This document shows, piece after piece, positions 5,779 through 11,853 of a stretch of 20,288 bases of DNA. Made by a program: the position numbers and the translations under genes. The stretch lies in the IMG/VR virus record IMGVR_UViG_3300032287_001187, positions 1 through 20,288 of that record. One strand, 5' to 3'. Origin of the DNA: a virus. The notes below the pieces were generated by a model. The model saw only the letters and a list, made by a program, of their open reading frames with translations. It was not told the origin of the DNA and ran no database searches. Position 1 is the stretch's first letter, and each line of letters begins with the position of its first letter.

Positions 5779-6367
5779 AAAAAGTTTTGTACTGTATACA
5801 GATTTGATACATACAATTGAGAAGATGCCAAACGATAAGGCAGGGGATTTATTTAAACATATTTTACGCTATGTTAATGACCAGAATCCGATAACAAATG
5901 ATTTAATTATTGAGCTTACATTTGAACCAATCAAACAACAATTAAAAAGAGATTTGGAAAAATGGGAAACTGAAATAAAGCCAAAGCGTTCAAAATCAGG
6001 TAAATTAGGAGGCATTAAAAGTGGCGAAGCAAGACGAAGCAAAATGAAGCAAAACGAAGCAAATGCTTCAATCACGAAGCAAACCGAAGCAAACGAAGCT
6101 GTTAATGTAAATGTAAATGTAATAAATAATAGTATAGAGAATATCCAATCTATTTTTCTTTCTAAAACTGAAGATATTTGGAATAGAGAATTTATTTTAA
6201 AAGAGGCTGAGAAATTCTTTAACTATTACTCATCAAATAATTGGATGGTAGGTAAAAACAAAATGAAATCAATTGAACATACAATAGCTAACTGGATACT
6301 AAGAGTTGAAAAACCAATACTCAAAAATGCTCCTAAGCCGTTTGACCCTTCAAAAGTAATCTGGTAA
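5765..6367 (+). CDS. Phage replication protein, DUF6291-like
   Basis: This 200-residue protein begins MAVGKKSFVLYTDLIHTIEKM. The opening KKSFVLYTDL, then DKAGDLFKHILRYVND and LTFEPIKQQLKRDLEKW, is the pattern of the DUF6291 family, which is common in phage and integrative-element replication modules. A basic low-complexity linker (KPKRSKSGKLGG onward, then NEAN/TEANEA and VNVNVNV repeats) leads to a C-terminal helical domain (FILKEAEKFFNYY, then NWMVGKNKMKSIEHTIANWI) similar to DnaD-like replisome proteins. The ATG at 5765 is preferred to a TTG nine bases upstream. It directly precedes the helicase gene, so a role as initiator or helicase loader is likely. The linker coding region carries an iteron-like array. 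The N-terminal half is AT-richer in style than the helicase gene. Confidence 0.68.
   Translation: MAVGKKSFVLYTDLIHTIEKMPNDKAGDLFKHILRYVNDQNPITNDLIIELTFEPIKQQLKRDLEKWETEIKPKRSKSGKLGGIKSGEARRSKMKQNEANASITKQTEANEAVNVNVNVINNSIENIQSIFLSKTEDIWNREFILKEAEKFFNYYSSNNWMVGKNKMKSIEHTIANWILRVEKPILKNAPKPFDPSKVIW
6026..6121 (+). repeat. Iteron-like GAAGC array plus AT-rich tract (candidate replication origin)
   Basis: GAAGC occurs at 6026, 6036, 6046 and 6056 with an exact 10-nt period. An inverted copy (GCTTC) follows at 6065-6069, then GAAGC again at 6076, 6086 and 6095. Most copies are followed by CAA or AAA, giving a unit close to GAAGCAAAAC. The 10-bp spacing puts all copies on one face of the helix. 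Immediately after, AATGTA is repeated three times (6104-6121), leading into an AT-rich run to about 6140. An iteron block followed by an easily melted tract inside the initiator gene is the arrangement of the lambda O origin. The array also encodes the protein's linker, so a purely coding origin of the repeat cannot be excluded. Confidence 0.6.
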
Positions 6368-6368
6368 T

Positions 6369-7286
6369 ATGGGAAAGATAATACAAGCTAACGACATACA
6401 AGAGCAACTCATGCACTTGCACAAATACGGTCAGAATGCAGGGTTAAAAATAGGCTTTAATAACTTAGATAAACTCTACTCAATCAAAGAAGGTCGCTCA
6501 ACTATCATTTACGGACACCCAACCAGCGGTAAAAGTCAGTTCCTTATACAAACTCTTTGCGCTTTAGCTACTAAACACAATAAAAAGTGCTTGATTTATA
6601 CACCTGAAACTGGTTCAGCTCATGAAATTTACGCAGAGATAATACATTGCTTGACTGGAAAGACTTTTGACAAACGCTCAATTAACTATCAGATTAGCGA
6701 AAAGGAGCTTTATACAGTTTACCCATTTGTTCAGGACTATTTTAAGGTAATTGATGTTGATGAAAAAGGTTTAGATTTTGATGAGTGGTTAGAACTTACT
6801 GATGAGGCAATTCGTGACTATGGGATATTCAGTAGCTCAGTAGATAACTGGAACGATATAGAACACAAATACACCAACACTATCAGTGAATACCTTAAAC
6901 AGCAACTACCGAGAGTAAATAGACACGCTCGCAAAAATAATACTCATAATTTTATAGTGGCTCATGCAAGAAACCCTGATATGCGAGGCGGAGATAAGTA
7001 CCCACCAGCTCCCCGACCTGATGAAATTGAAGGCGGTTCAGTTTGGTATGCTAAAGCTCTTAACTTAATCTGTGTTCATAGAGATTACGAAGAACATGGC
7101 GAAGGTTGGAGGCAATCAAGTGAAGCTCAAATAATAATTAGAAAGATAAAAAAGAGAGCAGAAGGGGAAAAGGGGACGGCTAAGCTTACCTTTGATATAT
7201 TCAGGAATGCTTACTACGAGAATTTAGGCGAAAGAAACTACTTAGAAACACCATTTAACGGATTACAAATAAAAACACCATTTTAA
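6369..7286 (+). CDS. DnaB/RecA-type replicative helicase ATPase
   Basis: This 305-residue protein has the RecA-fold core of DnaB-type helicases. The Walker A loop is GHPTSGKS (49-56). TPE (78-80) supplies the likely catalytic glutamate, and SSSVDNWND (155-163) is a Walker B region. VAHARNP (198-203) matches the sensor position, and IRKIKKRAEGEKGTAKLTFD (257-276) resembles the conserved C-terminal motif of DnaB helicases. It lacks the N-terminal primase-binding domain of full DnaB, which fits its short length. It would form a hexamer that unwinds DNA at the phage fork. The start is one base after the stop of the replication-protein gene, forming an initiator-helicase pair. Confidence 0.8.
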   Translation: MGKIIQANDIQEQLMHLHKYGQNAGLKIGFNNLDKLYSIKEGRSTIIYGHPTSGKSQFLIQTLCALATKHNKKCLIYTPETGSAHEIYAEIIHCLTGKTFDKRSINYQISEKELYTVYPFVQDYFKVIDVDEKGLDFDEWLELTDEAIRDYGIFSSSVDNWNDIEHKYTNTISEYLKQQLPRVNRHARKNNTHNFIVAHARNPDMRGGDKYPPAPRPDEIEGGSVWYAKALNLICVHRDYEEHGEGWRQSSEAQIIIRKIKKRAEGEKGTAKLTFDIFRNAYYENLGERNYLETPFNGLQIKTPF

Positions 7287-7290
7287 AACT

Positions 7291-7941
7291 ATGATTGAAA
7301 TTAAAAACGGAATTAGATATTTTATACCTGATGTATTTGAACAATACGAATACAAAGGAATGTTAATTACTATTGAGAGCATAAATGAAACTGAAAAGTA
7401 TGTATTTGCTACACCTACAAAATTTGCTCATTTATTAAATTATGATAACCATTATGAATCAGATGAAATTTTAGAAAAAAATGGACACTTTATATGGAAT
7501 GAAAATTATGATTTTAACAATGATGAACCAGAATATAAAGAAGGTGAAATAGATTATTTTTTATTAGACCCATCTGATGAAACAATGATATTTATGAGAG
7601 GTATAGATATGACATCAACATCACATTTACTTGATTATATTGTTCATGAAATAAACTGGTGGTTTGGATATACACCTAAAACAGTAGTACTTAAACAAGT
7701 AAATAAAAAAAGTATTACACCAAAGACTTCAAAAAAACAAAGGGGATTTAATCAGGTTGCATGGTCTTCAATGGTAAAAATTAGGGATGGTAAATGTATG
7801 AAGTGCAGTAGTGTTTATGACTTACACGCTCATCATATTAAAAGTTTTAAAGACCACCCAGAACTAAGATACGATGTAAACAATGGAATAACACTTTGCG
7901 GAATTTGTCATAGATTAGAACACAAATTAAATGGTAAATAA
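7291..7941 (+). CDS. HNH endonuclease with unknown N-terminal domain
   Basis: This 216-residue protein ends in a clear HNH nuclease domain: CMKC (169-172), LHAHHIKSFKDHPELRYD (178-195) and NNGITLCGICHRLEHK (197-212) provide the His, Asn and zinc-binding residues. Residues 1-135 are a separate acidic region (NGIRYFIPDVFEQYEYKGMLI, EYKEGEIDYFLLDPSDETMIF, INWWFGYTP) that I do not recognise; it may recognise DNA or a partner. The gene sits between the helicase and a coiled-coil gene. Codon use is AT-richer than both, until about the HNH region. This looks like a second homing-type endonuclease inserted in the replication module. Confidence 0.78.
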   Translation: MIEIKNGIRYFIPDVFEQYEYKGMLITIESINETEKYVFATPTKFAHLLNYDNHYESDEILEKNGHFIWNENYDFNNDEPEYKEGEIDYFLLDPSDETMIFMRGIDMTSTSHLLDYIVHEINWWFGYTPKTVVLKQVNKKSITPKTSKKQRGFNQVAWSSMVKIRDGKCMKCSSVYDLHAHHIKSFKDHPELRYDVNNGITLCGICHRLEHKLNGK

Positions 7942-7942
7942 C

Positions 7943-8317
7943 ATGAACCACTTAGAACGCTACGAGTATTATAAAGCTCAACAAGATAGACAATTTAATT
8001 TCACTTTAACCAACCACGCAATGGCAGATATAGAAAGACGAATAGGAAGACGACCACAAAGGATTCAAGCCGTAATTGACTTAGAAAACTTTTTGAATGA
8101 TTCCGAAAATAAGATTTCCAAAATACCTGATGAGAGATTAAGGAACGCTAAACTTGACCAGTTAAAATTACTTTACAAAGTTCACGATACAATTAGTCAG
8201 ATGCTAACTGCCGAAATGTACGCACTAACTAAATTAGACGAGGCTAAGGCTAAGATATTAGAACTGGAGCAACAGAACTACGATTTAGCAAATAAAATAA
8301 ATGTACTTGAGTTGTGA
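7943..8317 (+). CDS. Coiled-coil hypothetical phage protein (124 aa)
   Basis: The protein starts MNHLERYEYYKAQQDRQFNF when the ATG one base after the preceding stop is used; an in-frame ATG at 7931 would add four residues inside the HNH gene. It is helical and charged: a basic stretch DIERRIGRRPQRIQ near residue 30 and a long coiled-coil towards the end (EAKAKILELEQQNYDLANKINVLEL). No enzymatic motif is present. It is the last gene before a spacer of about 280 bases, so it may close the replication operon. Function unknown. Confidence 0.55.
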   Translation: MNHLERYEYYKAQQDRQFNFTLTNHAMADIERRIGRRPQRIQAVIDLENFLNDSENKISKIPDERLRNAKLDQLKLLYKVHDTISQMLTAEMYALTKLDEAKAKILELEQQNYDLANKINVLEL

Positions 8318-8350
8318 AAAAAAAGTGAAAAACTACGAAACAAATAAATT

Positions 8351-8358
8351 TAAATTTG
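8351..8358 (+). promoter_or_regulatory. Possible Bacteroidetes-type -7 promoter box
   Basis: TAAATTTG matches the TAnnTTTG consensus. A correctly spaced -33 TTG is lacking; the nearest upstream TTG at 8312 is too distant. If used, transcription would start near 8365 and run through the tRNA-like element into the 83-residue protein and NinG-like genes. It is partly inside an AT palindrome, so chance is a serious alternative. Confidence 0.25.
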
Positions 8359-8373
8359 TTACACAATGACACG

Positions 8374-8457
8374 ATGAGCAACCGAAACTATTATATACAC
8401 TGGTTTTGGCAATGCGAACAAGCACATAGAATACCGTTTATCGTCGGTAAGTTTTAA
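8374..8457 (+). CDS. Doubtful 27-residue open frame
   Basis: An ATG at 8374 opens a frame of 27 codons ending at TAA 8455-8457, rich in aromatic residues (NYYIHWFWQC) and ending HRIPFIVGKF. It lies wholly in the spacer, upstream of the tRNA-like element. There is no overlap with a neighbour to support translation, and a frame this short can arise by chance. It could be a leader peptide or nothing. Confidence 0.18.
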   Translation: MSNRNYYIHWFWQCEQAHRIPFIVGKF

Positions 8458-8492
8458 GTTCTATTGACCGCAGGGAAAGACCTGCAAAAAAT

Positions 8493-8575
8493 AGTCAGGT
8501 GGCGACATGGTGTTGTCGTAAATAGAATATCCGAGGTCGTAAGCCCTCATATAGGTTCGAATCCTGTCCTGACTA
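8493..8575 (+). tRNA. tRNA-like element with unresolved anticodon arm
   Basis: A perfect 7-bp acceptor stem pairs AGTCAGG (8493-8499) with CCTGACT (8568-8574), followed by A as discriminator. T8 and G9 follow. A D arm has stem 8502-8506 with 8515-8519 and GG in the loop. The T arm is 8551-8555 with 8563-8567 around the canonical loop TTCGAAT. These arms are in the right order and spacing for an 83-nt tRNA. However, the 31 nt between D and T arms (8520-8550) do not give a 5-bp stem with a 7-nt loop: the best pairing is GAGG (8533-8536) with CCTC (8545-8548) around an 8-nt loop. The isotype cannot be called, and CCA is not encoded. It may be a degenerate tRNA, an unusual class II tRNA or a tRNA mimic. 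Confidence 0.6.
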
Positions 8576-8595
8576 CAAATAAATTAAAACCACTT

Positions 8596-8847
8596 ATGTT
8601 AATTAACATCAACTTATGTCTTAGCGACATCCCTCAAGACAAAATCTTTACTTCTAAGAATGGCAAGAAGTACCTTTCAATTTGCGTAACTGATAGAAAA
8701 GAACCTGACCAGTTCGGTAATGACTTGACTGCCTACATCAATCAAAGCCAAGCCGAAAGGGAAGCAAAACAACCAAGAAAGTTTGTAGGTACTGCTAAGA
8801 ACTTAAAAAAGACTGCATTAACTGAAAAGAACGATTTACCTTTCTAA
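8596..8847 (+). CDS. Small phage protein with SSB-like C-terminal tip (83 aa)
   Basis: The 83-residue protein starts MLININLCLSDIPQDKIFTSKNG. The order of a hydrophobic beta strand, IPQDKIFTSKNGKKYLSICV, EPDQFGNDLTAYINQS and a polar linker matches a recurring type of small Bacteroidetes phage protein. It ends KNDLPF, which resembles the acidic -DDxPF tip with which bacterial SSB recruits partners, so it may bind host or phage replication proteins or compete with SSB. The ATG at 8596 is chosen because the longer frame from a TTG at 8464 would run through the tRNA-like element. Its stop overlaps the ATG of the NinG-like gene by one base. Confidence 0.62.
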   Translation: MLININLCLSDIPQDKIFTSKNGKKYLSICVTDRKEPDQFGNDLTAYINQSQAEREAKQPRKFVGTAKNLKKTALTEKNDLPF

Positions 8848-9476
8848 TGAAACAAAAAACTTGTAAAATCTGCAAGGTTAAGTTTGAACCATTTAAACCA
8901 CTTCAACAAGTATGTTCACCTGCTTGCGCTATATTGTTAGCTGAGAAAAACAAAGGTAAAAACGAAAAGAAAGAAAAGACTAAAATAAAAAAAGAGCTAA
9001 GAGAAGCAGCCAAGACTATCAGCACTTACAGAAAGGAACTTCAAATCATAATCAACAAGATAGTGCGAGAGATTGACGCAGGATTTAATTGCATTAGTTC
9101 TGGACGACCATACAAAACAAACGATCAAGCTGGACACTATTATTCGGTTGGGGCTTATCCGAGTTTAAGATTTAATCTTCATAACATTTACTCTCAATCG
9201 GTAGCTGATAATCTTTATAAGTCAGGCAATCCAATAGGGTTTACTCAGGGTTTAATTAGGGAATTTGGCGAAGATTGGTTTAAATTAGTAACTAAACTCC
9301 CAGAACAGTACAGAGAAATCAAGCTGGACAAAGAAGACATTAAACAGTGCATTCTAAACGCTAAGGACTTTCTTAAAATAGTGCAGGAATACAAGAAAGA
9401 AAACGAGTTAATGACCAGCCATCGGATTTATTTGCGAAACTTAGGTAATAAGACTATCGGAATTTATGCTGAGTAA
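8847..9476 (+). CDS. NinG-like recombination protein with altered second cysteine cluster
   Basis: This 209-residue protein resembles NinG (Rap) of lambdoid phages, which acts on recombination intermediates. The N-terminal zinc-type cluster is intact (C6, C9, C23, C27), then comes a lysine-rich helical linker (about 32-72). The core has CISSGRPY (82-89), DQAGHYYSVGAYPSLRFN (93-110) and SQSVADN (116-122), then GFTQGLIREFGEDWF. In typical NinG the core cysteines are CISC and QCxxCN; here the second Cys of the first pair is Ser85, and the QCxxC pair is Ser118 and Asp121. The AGHYxSVGAxPxLRFN core is kept. Expression is coupled to the upstream 83-residue protein and the downstream sigma-like gene (11-nt overlap). 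Confidence 0.78.
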   Translation: MKQKTCKICKVKFEPFKPLQQVCSPACAILLAEKNKGKNEKKEKTKIKKELREAAKTISTYRKELQIIINKIVREIDAGFNCISSGRPYKTNDQAGHYYSVGAYPSLRFNLHNIYSQSVADNLYKSGNPIGFTQGLIREFGEDWFKLVTKLPEQYREIKLDKEDIKQCILNAKDFLKIVQEYKKENELMTSHRIYLRNLGNKTIGIYAE

Positions 9477-10062
9477 GGACCAGATAATACTTCAGTTCTA
9501 CAATAGCCCCAACCCGATGCAGATTTGTAAGAAAATCTCGCATCAATATTACACCGACGACTTATTACACGAATGTATTTTAACTCTATACGACTTAGAC
9601 GAACAAAAGATATTAGATGCGCACAAAAACAACTACTTAACCTATCTATTCTACAAGATAGTGAGCAACTCTTACGTATCTTACACCAGTCCATTTGCTA
9701 AAAAATACAAACACTTTGAGAACAATACTAACAACTTTGAAAAAATTAAGACAGAGAGCGATTTTGAAAGTAGTGATTTTGAGATTGAAAATGAGAAATT
9801 TACTCAAGACATTGAAAACTCAATAGCCGAGCTTGAAGAATATGACCGAGAGCTGTTTAAACTTTATATACAATTCGGTGACTTTAGAAAAATAAGCAAT
9901 TTAGTAGACATCAAGTATGGAGCAGTCAGGCATTCAATTTTACAAACTATAAACTATTTAAAAACAAAACACCATGAACAATTTAATAACCTGCATTTTG
10001 ATTGGTTCGGTCGGGTATGTATTGAGCCAGACAATAATAGATTTCTGGAGGAAGAACTTTAA
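9466..10062 (+). CDS. Sigma-70-like transcription factor
   Basis: This 198-residue protein has the two-part plan of small sigma factors. Region 2-like helices lie at about residues 30-75 (DDLLHECILTLYDL, NNYLTYLFYKIVSNSYVS). After an acidic linker, a region 4-like segment follows at about 120-165 (ELEEYDRELFKLYIQFGDFRKISNLVDIKYGAVRHSILQTINYLK), with a helix-turn-helix. Small divergent factors of this sort in phages often direct late transcription, which fits its place just before the packaging and tail genes. The last 30 residues run across the start of the next gene (89-nt overlap). It is less similar to bacterial ECF factors than to phage versions, so the function call is moderate. Confidence 0.6.
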   Translation: MLSKDQIILQFYNSPNPMQICKKISHQYYTDDLLHECILTLYDLDEQKILDAHKNNYLTYLFYKIVSNSYVSYTSPFAKKYKHFENNTNNFEKIKTESDFESSDFEIENEKFTQDIENSIAELEEYDRELFKLYIQFGDFRKISNLVDIKYGAVRHSILQTINYLKTKHHEQFNNLHFDWFGRVCIEPDNNRFLEEEL

Positions 10063-10219
10063 TACTTACCCTAAAAAACCTTTAAGTTGTGGTTATTGCC
10101 TATCGTTTTGGATTGGGTTGATTACTTTTCTCATTATTGAACCTACTTTATATGCGTTTGGTTACGCTTGTTTAAGTGCGGTCATGTCTTCTATTATCTT
10201 TAAAAAAATAACTCAATGA
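9974..10219 (+). CDS. Small membrane protein with CGYC motif (81 aa)
   Basis: The protein begins MNNLITCILIGSVGYVLSQTI and has two or three membrane segments: about residues 3-20, 41-57 and 59-76. Between the first two lies KPLSCGYCLSFWIGL, a short Cys-x-x-Cys motif followed by a helix, like the small DUF1360-type membrane proteins. A holin-like or envelope role is possible but unsupported by any further lysis gene here. The start lies inside the sigma-like gene in another frame, and the stop is an ATGA junction with the next gene. Confidence 0.55.
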   Translation: MNNLITCILIGSVGYVLSQTIIDFWRKNFNTYPKKPLSCGYCLSFWIGLITFLIIEPTLYAFGYACLSAVMSSIIFKKITQ

Positions 10220-10464
10220 ATCAAGATATTTACGATTTACTACTTCCTTTGAAACCAAAGTGGGAAGTCTACAAAACTGAACACCATTCAACATTTACTA
10301 ACATAGATTTTCACATTGTGCAGGAAGCATGGTCTAAAATGTTTGGCGCACCACCGAGAAACTTAGGTTGTCAATCATGTGTTCAGGAGTTACTAAGTAG
10401 AGTATTCAACCAATTTGATAAGTTCGTCCCTCAAACTAAAAAGAAAAGAAATGCTAAAGTTTAA
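10216..10464 (+). CDS. Conserved small phage protein (82 aa)
   Basis: This 82-residue protein contains APPRNLGCQSCVQELLSRVF, with a CxxC pair (C52, C55) and a helix. The tail is basic (KKKRNAKV). I recognise the type LGCQSCVQELL as common in Bacteroidetes phages but know no function. It may bind a metal with only two cysteines or act as a dimer. It starts in an ATGA overlap and ends 14 nt inside the glycosyltransferase gene. Confidence 0.5.
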   Translation: MNQDIYDLLLPLKPKWEVYKTEHHSTFTNIDFHIVQEAWSKMFGAPPRNLGCQSCVQELLSRVFNQFDKFVPQTKKKRNAKV

Positions 10465-11206
10465 ACATAGTGGTAATACTGGCGATATTATTTACTCACT
10501 AAACGCAATTAGGAAGGCTTGTCAAGATAATGAGTCTTTAGGCGTACTTTATTTGCATTTGAATCAACCTTTAAGACACATTATGGCAGGACACCCACTC
10601 GGCAACGTGATGCTAAACGAGTATATGTTTAAAATGCTCAAGCCTTTACTTCTCAGTTGTGACTTTATAGCTGATGTAATGGTTTACAATGGGCAGAAGA
10701 TTGATTACGACTTAGACAAGTTTAGGAATATCGGTTTAAACTTAGGAGCTGGAGACATTAAAAAGTGGTATTACTACGCACATCCTGAATTAACCTTTGA
10801 TATTGAAGGTCCTATCTTTACTTCAGAAAAGCCTAAAGAGGACTTTTTGCTAATAAATCGCACAAATAGGTATCAAAATGGGCAGATTGACTATTCTTAT
10901 TTAAATGATTACAGCATAAAGCAAATGTTTGCAGGTACTAAGGATGAATTTGAAGTAATGAAAAAGACCTTACCCAGACTTGAATATTTAAAAGTAAACG
11001 ACTTCAACGAGTTAAAAGACTATATCTCATCATCAAAAGTATTCATCGGCAATCAATCAATGTGTTTTGCGATAGCTGAGCAACTACAAACGGAGAGGAT
11101 TTTAGAGGTTTACTTTGGTTGCCCAAATGTTATTCCTGCAGGTGGGGAGTTTTACGATGTATTTAACCAGAACGGATTTAAACACGCTTTAAACAATTTA
11201 TTATGA
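10451..11206 (+). CDS. GT9-like glycosyltransferase
   Basis: The 251-residue protein starts MLKFKHSGNTGDIIYSLNAIR, where GDIIYSLNAIR resembles the N-terminal loop of heptosyltransferase-type GT-B enzymes (GDIIxxLPxI). The C-terminal segment VFIGNQSMCFAIAEQLQTERILEVYFGCPN matches the family motif for binding the nucleotide sugar (GNxSxxxxIAxxL). The protein is shorter than full GT9 enzymes (about 330-350), so the first domain is reduced. The ATG at 10451 gives a natural N-terminus; an upstream in-frame start at 10415 adds only a basic stretch. It is the first of three sugar/methyl genes in a row. Donor and acceptor are unknown. Confidence 0.6.
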   Translation: MLKFKHSGNTGDIIYSLNAIRKACQDNESLGVLYLHLNQPLRHIMAGHPLGNVMLNEYMFKMLKPLLLSCDFIADVMVYNGQKIDYDLDKFRNIGLNLGAGDIKKWYYYAHPELTFDIEGPIFTSEKPKEDFLLINRTNRYQNGQIDYSYLNDYSIKQMFAGTKDEFEVMKKTLPRLEYLKVNDFNELKDYISSSKVFIGNQSMCFAIAEQLQTERILEVYFGCPNVIPAGGEFYDVFNQNGFKHALNNLL

Positions 11207-11853
11207 AAAGTCACTATACACAATTAGAAAACGGAAGTTATAAGAGTAATCACTTCCATAAACCTGAAGACATTTACTTTAATGATTACTGGTCACCAAG
11301 TGCAAACCATTCAACTATTCACCAGCAAGTTGGAAACGTAGTAGAAAAGAATATACTTGTCAAAAACGCTTTAACTAAGATTGAACCTAAGAAAGTTTTA
11401 GAAATTGCCTGCGCTCCTGGTATTCTTTTAGGTGACTTATCAGAAGAGTTCAAATGTACTGGAATTGAGATAGACGAAAGATATAAGAACGACATTCAAG
11501 GATTTGCCAAAGATTCAGACTTACATTTCGGATTCTTTCCTGAAGTTACGGGGAATTGGGAAAGTGAGCAATTCTCAAACATTATCGCACTTGATGTAAT
11601 TGAACATATTGAAGACGGAAAAGGATTCTTAGAGGAATGCCATAGACTTTTAGTTAATGGGGGAAGGTTAATTATTCAAGCTCCAATGATTTTAGAGGAT
11701 GGGATATACGAGGAAAGCTCTTTCCATGAAGTTGAGCATATTTGGATTTATGACATTCAGCACATGAAACACATGTTAGTAGAGGCAGGATTCATTCCGA
11801 TTTCAGTTGAGAGGTTCAAAGTAGGTCATGAGCAAATAGTAGCTGAAAAATGA
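11203..11853 (+). CDS. Class I SAM-dependent methyltransferase
   Basis: This 216-residue protein has a Rossmann methyltransferase core. KKVLEIACAPGILLGDL (about 64-80) is motif I, CTGIEIDERY supplies the acidic residue after strand 2, FSNIIALDVIEHIEDGKGF is the motif IV region, and LLVNGGRLIIQAPM is motif V. The EHI after the D is the pattern of Methyltransf_11/23-type small-molecule or sugar methyltransferases rather than DNA base methyltransferases; there is no DPPY or PCQ. It lies between two glycosyltransferases, overlapping both by 4 nt, so a sugar or lipid acceptor is likely. Confidence 0.75.
   Translation: MKSHYTQLENGSYKSNHFHKPEDIYFNDYWSPSANHSTIHQQVGNVVEKNILVKNALTKIEPKKVLEIACAPGILLGDLSEEFKCTGIEIDERYKNDIQGFAKDSDLHFGFFPEVTGNWESEQFSNIIALDVIEHIEDGKGFLEECHRLLVNGGRLIIQAPMILEDGIYEESSFHEVEHIWIYDIQHMKHMLVEAGFIPISVERFKVGHEQIVAEK

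Larger units (their letters stand above)
8318..8595 (+). other. Intergenic spacer with tRNA-like element and short hairpins
   Basis: This is the longest non-coding gap in the window. It holds a perfect AT palindrome AAATTTAAATTT (8346-8357), a possible -7 promoter box, a tight hairpin at 8470-8485 (gcagg, loop gaaaga, cctgc), and a tRNA-like element at 8493-8575. Nothing else is clear apart from a doubtful 27-codon open frame at 8374-8457. Confidence 0.6.

Noticed and set aside
5869-6075. Antisense open frame over the replication gene
   Set aside because: It is created by the repeat-rich linker and N-terminal codons of the + strand gene; no family resemblance.
6026-6099. CRISPR-like repeats
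   Set aside because: The unit is about 10 nt without unique spacers; it lies inside a coding gene and fits an iteron array instead.
8346-8357. Palindrome AAATTTAAATTT as an operator
   Set aside because: A simple AT palindrome is easily found by chance in this composition and has no second copy nearby.
8464-8595. N-terminal extension of the 83-residue protein from TTG 8464
   Set aside because: The extension runs through the tRNA-like element, and conserved-looking protein begins at ATG 8596.
9464-9694. Antisense open frame over the sigma-like gene
   Set aside because: Shadow of a supported gene with Ser/Arg/Cys-rich random-looking content.
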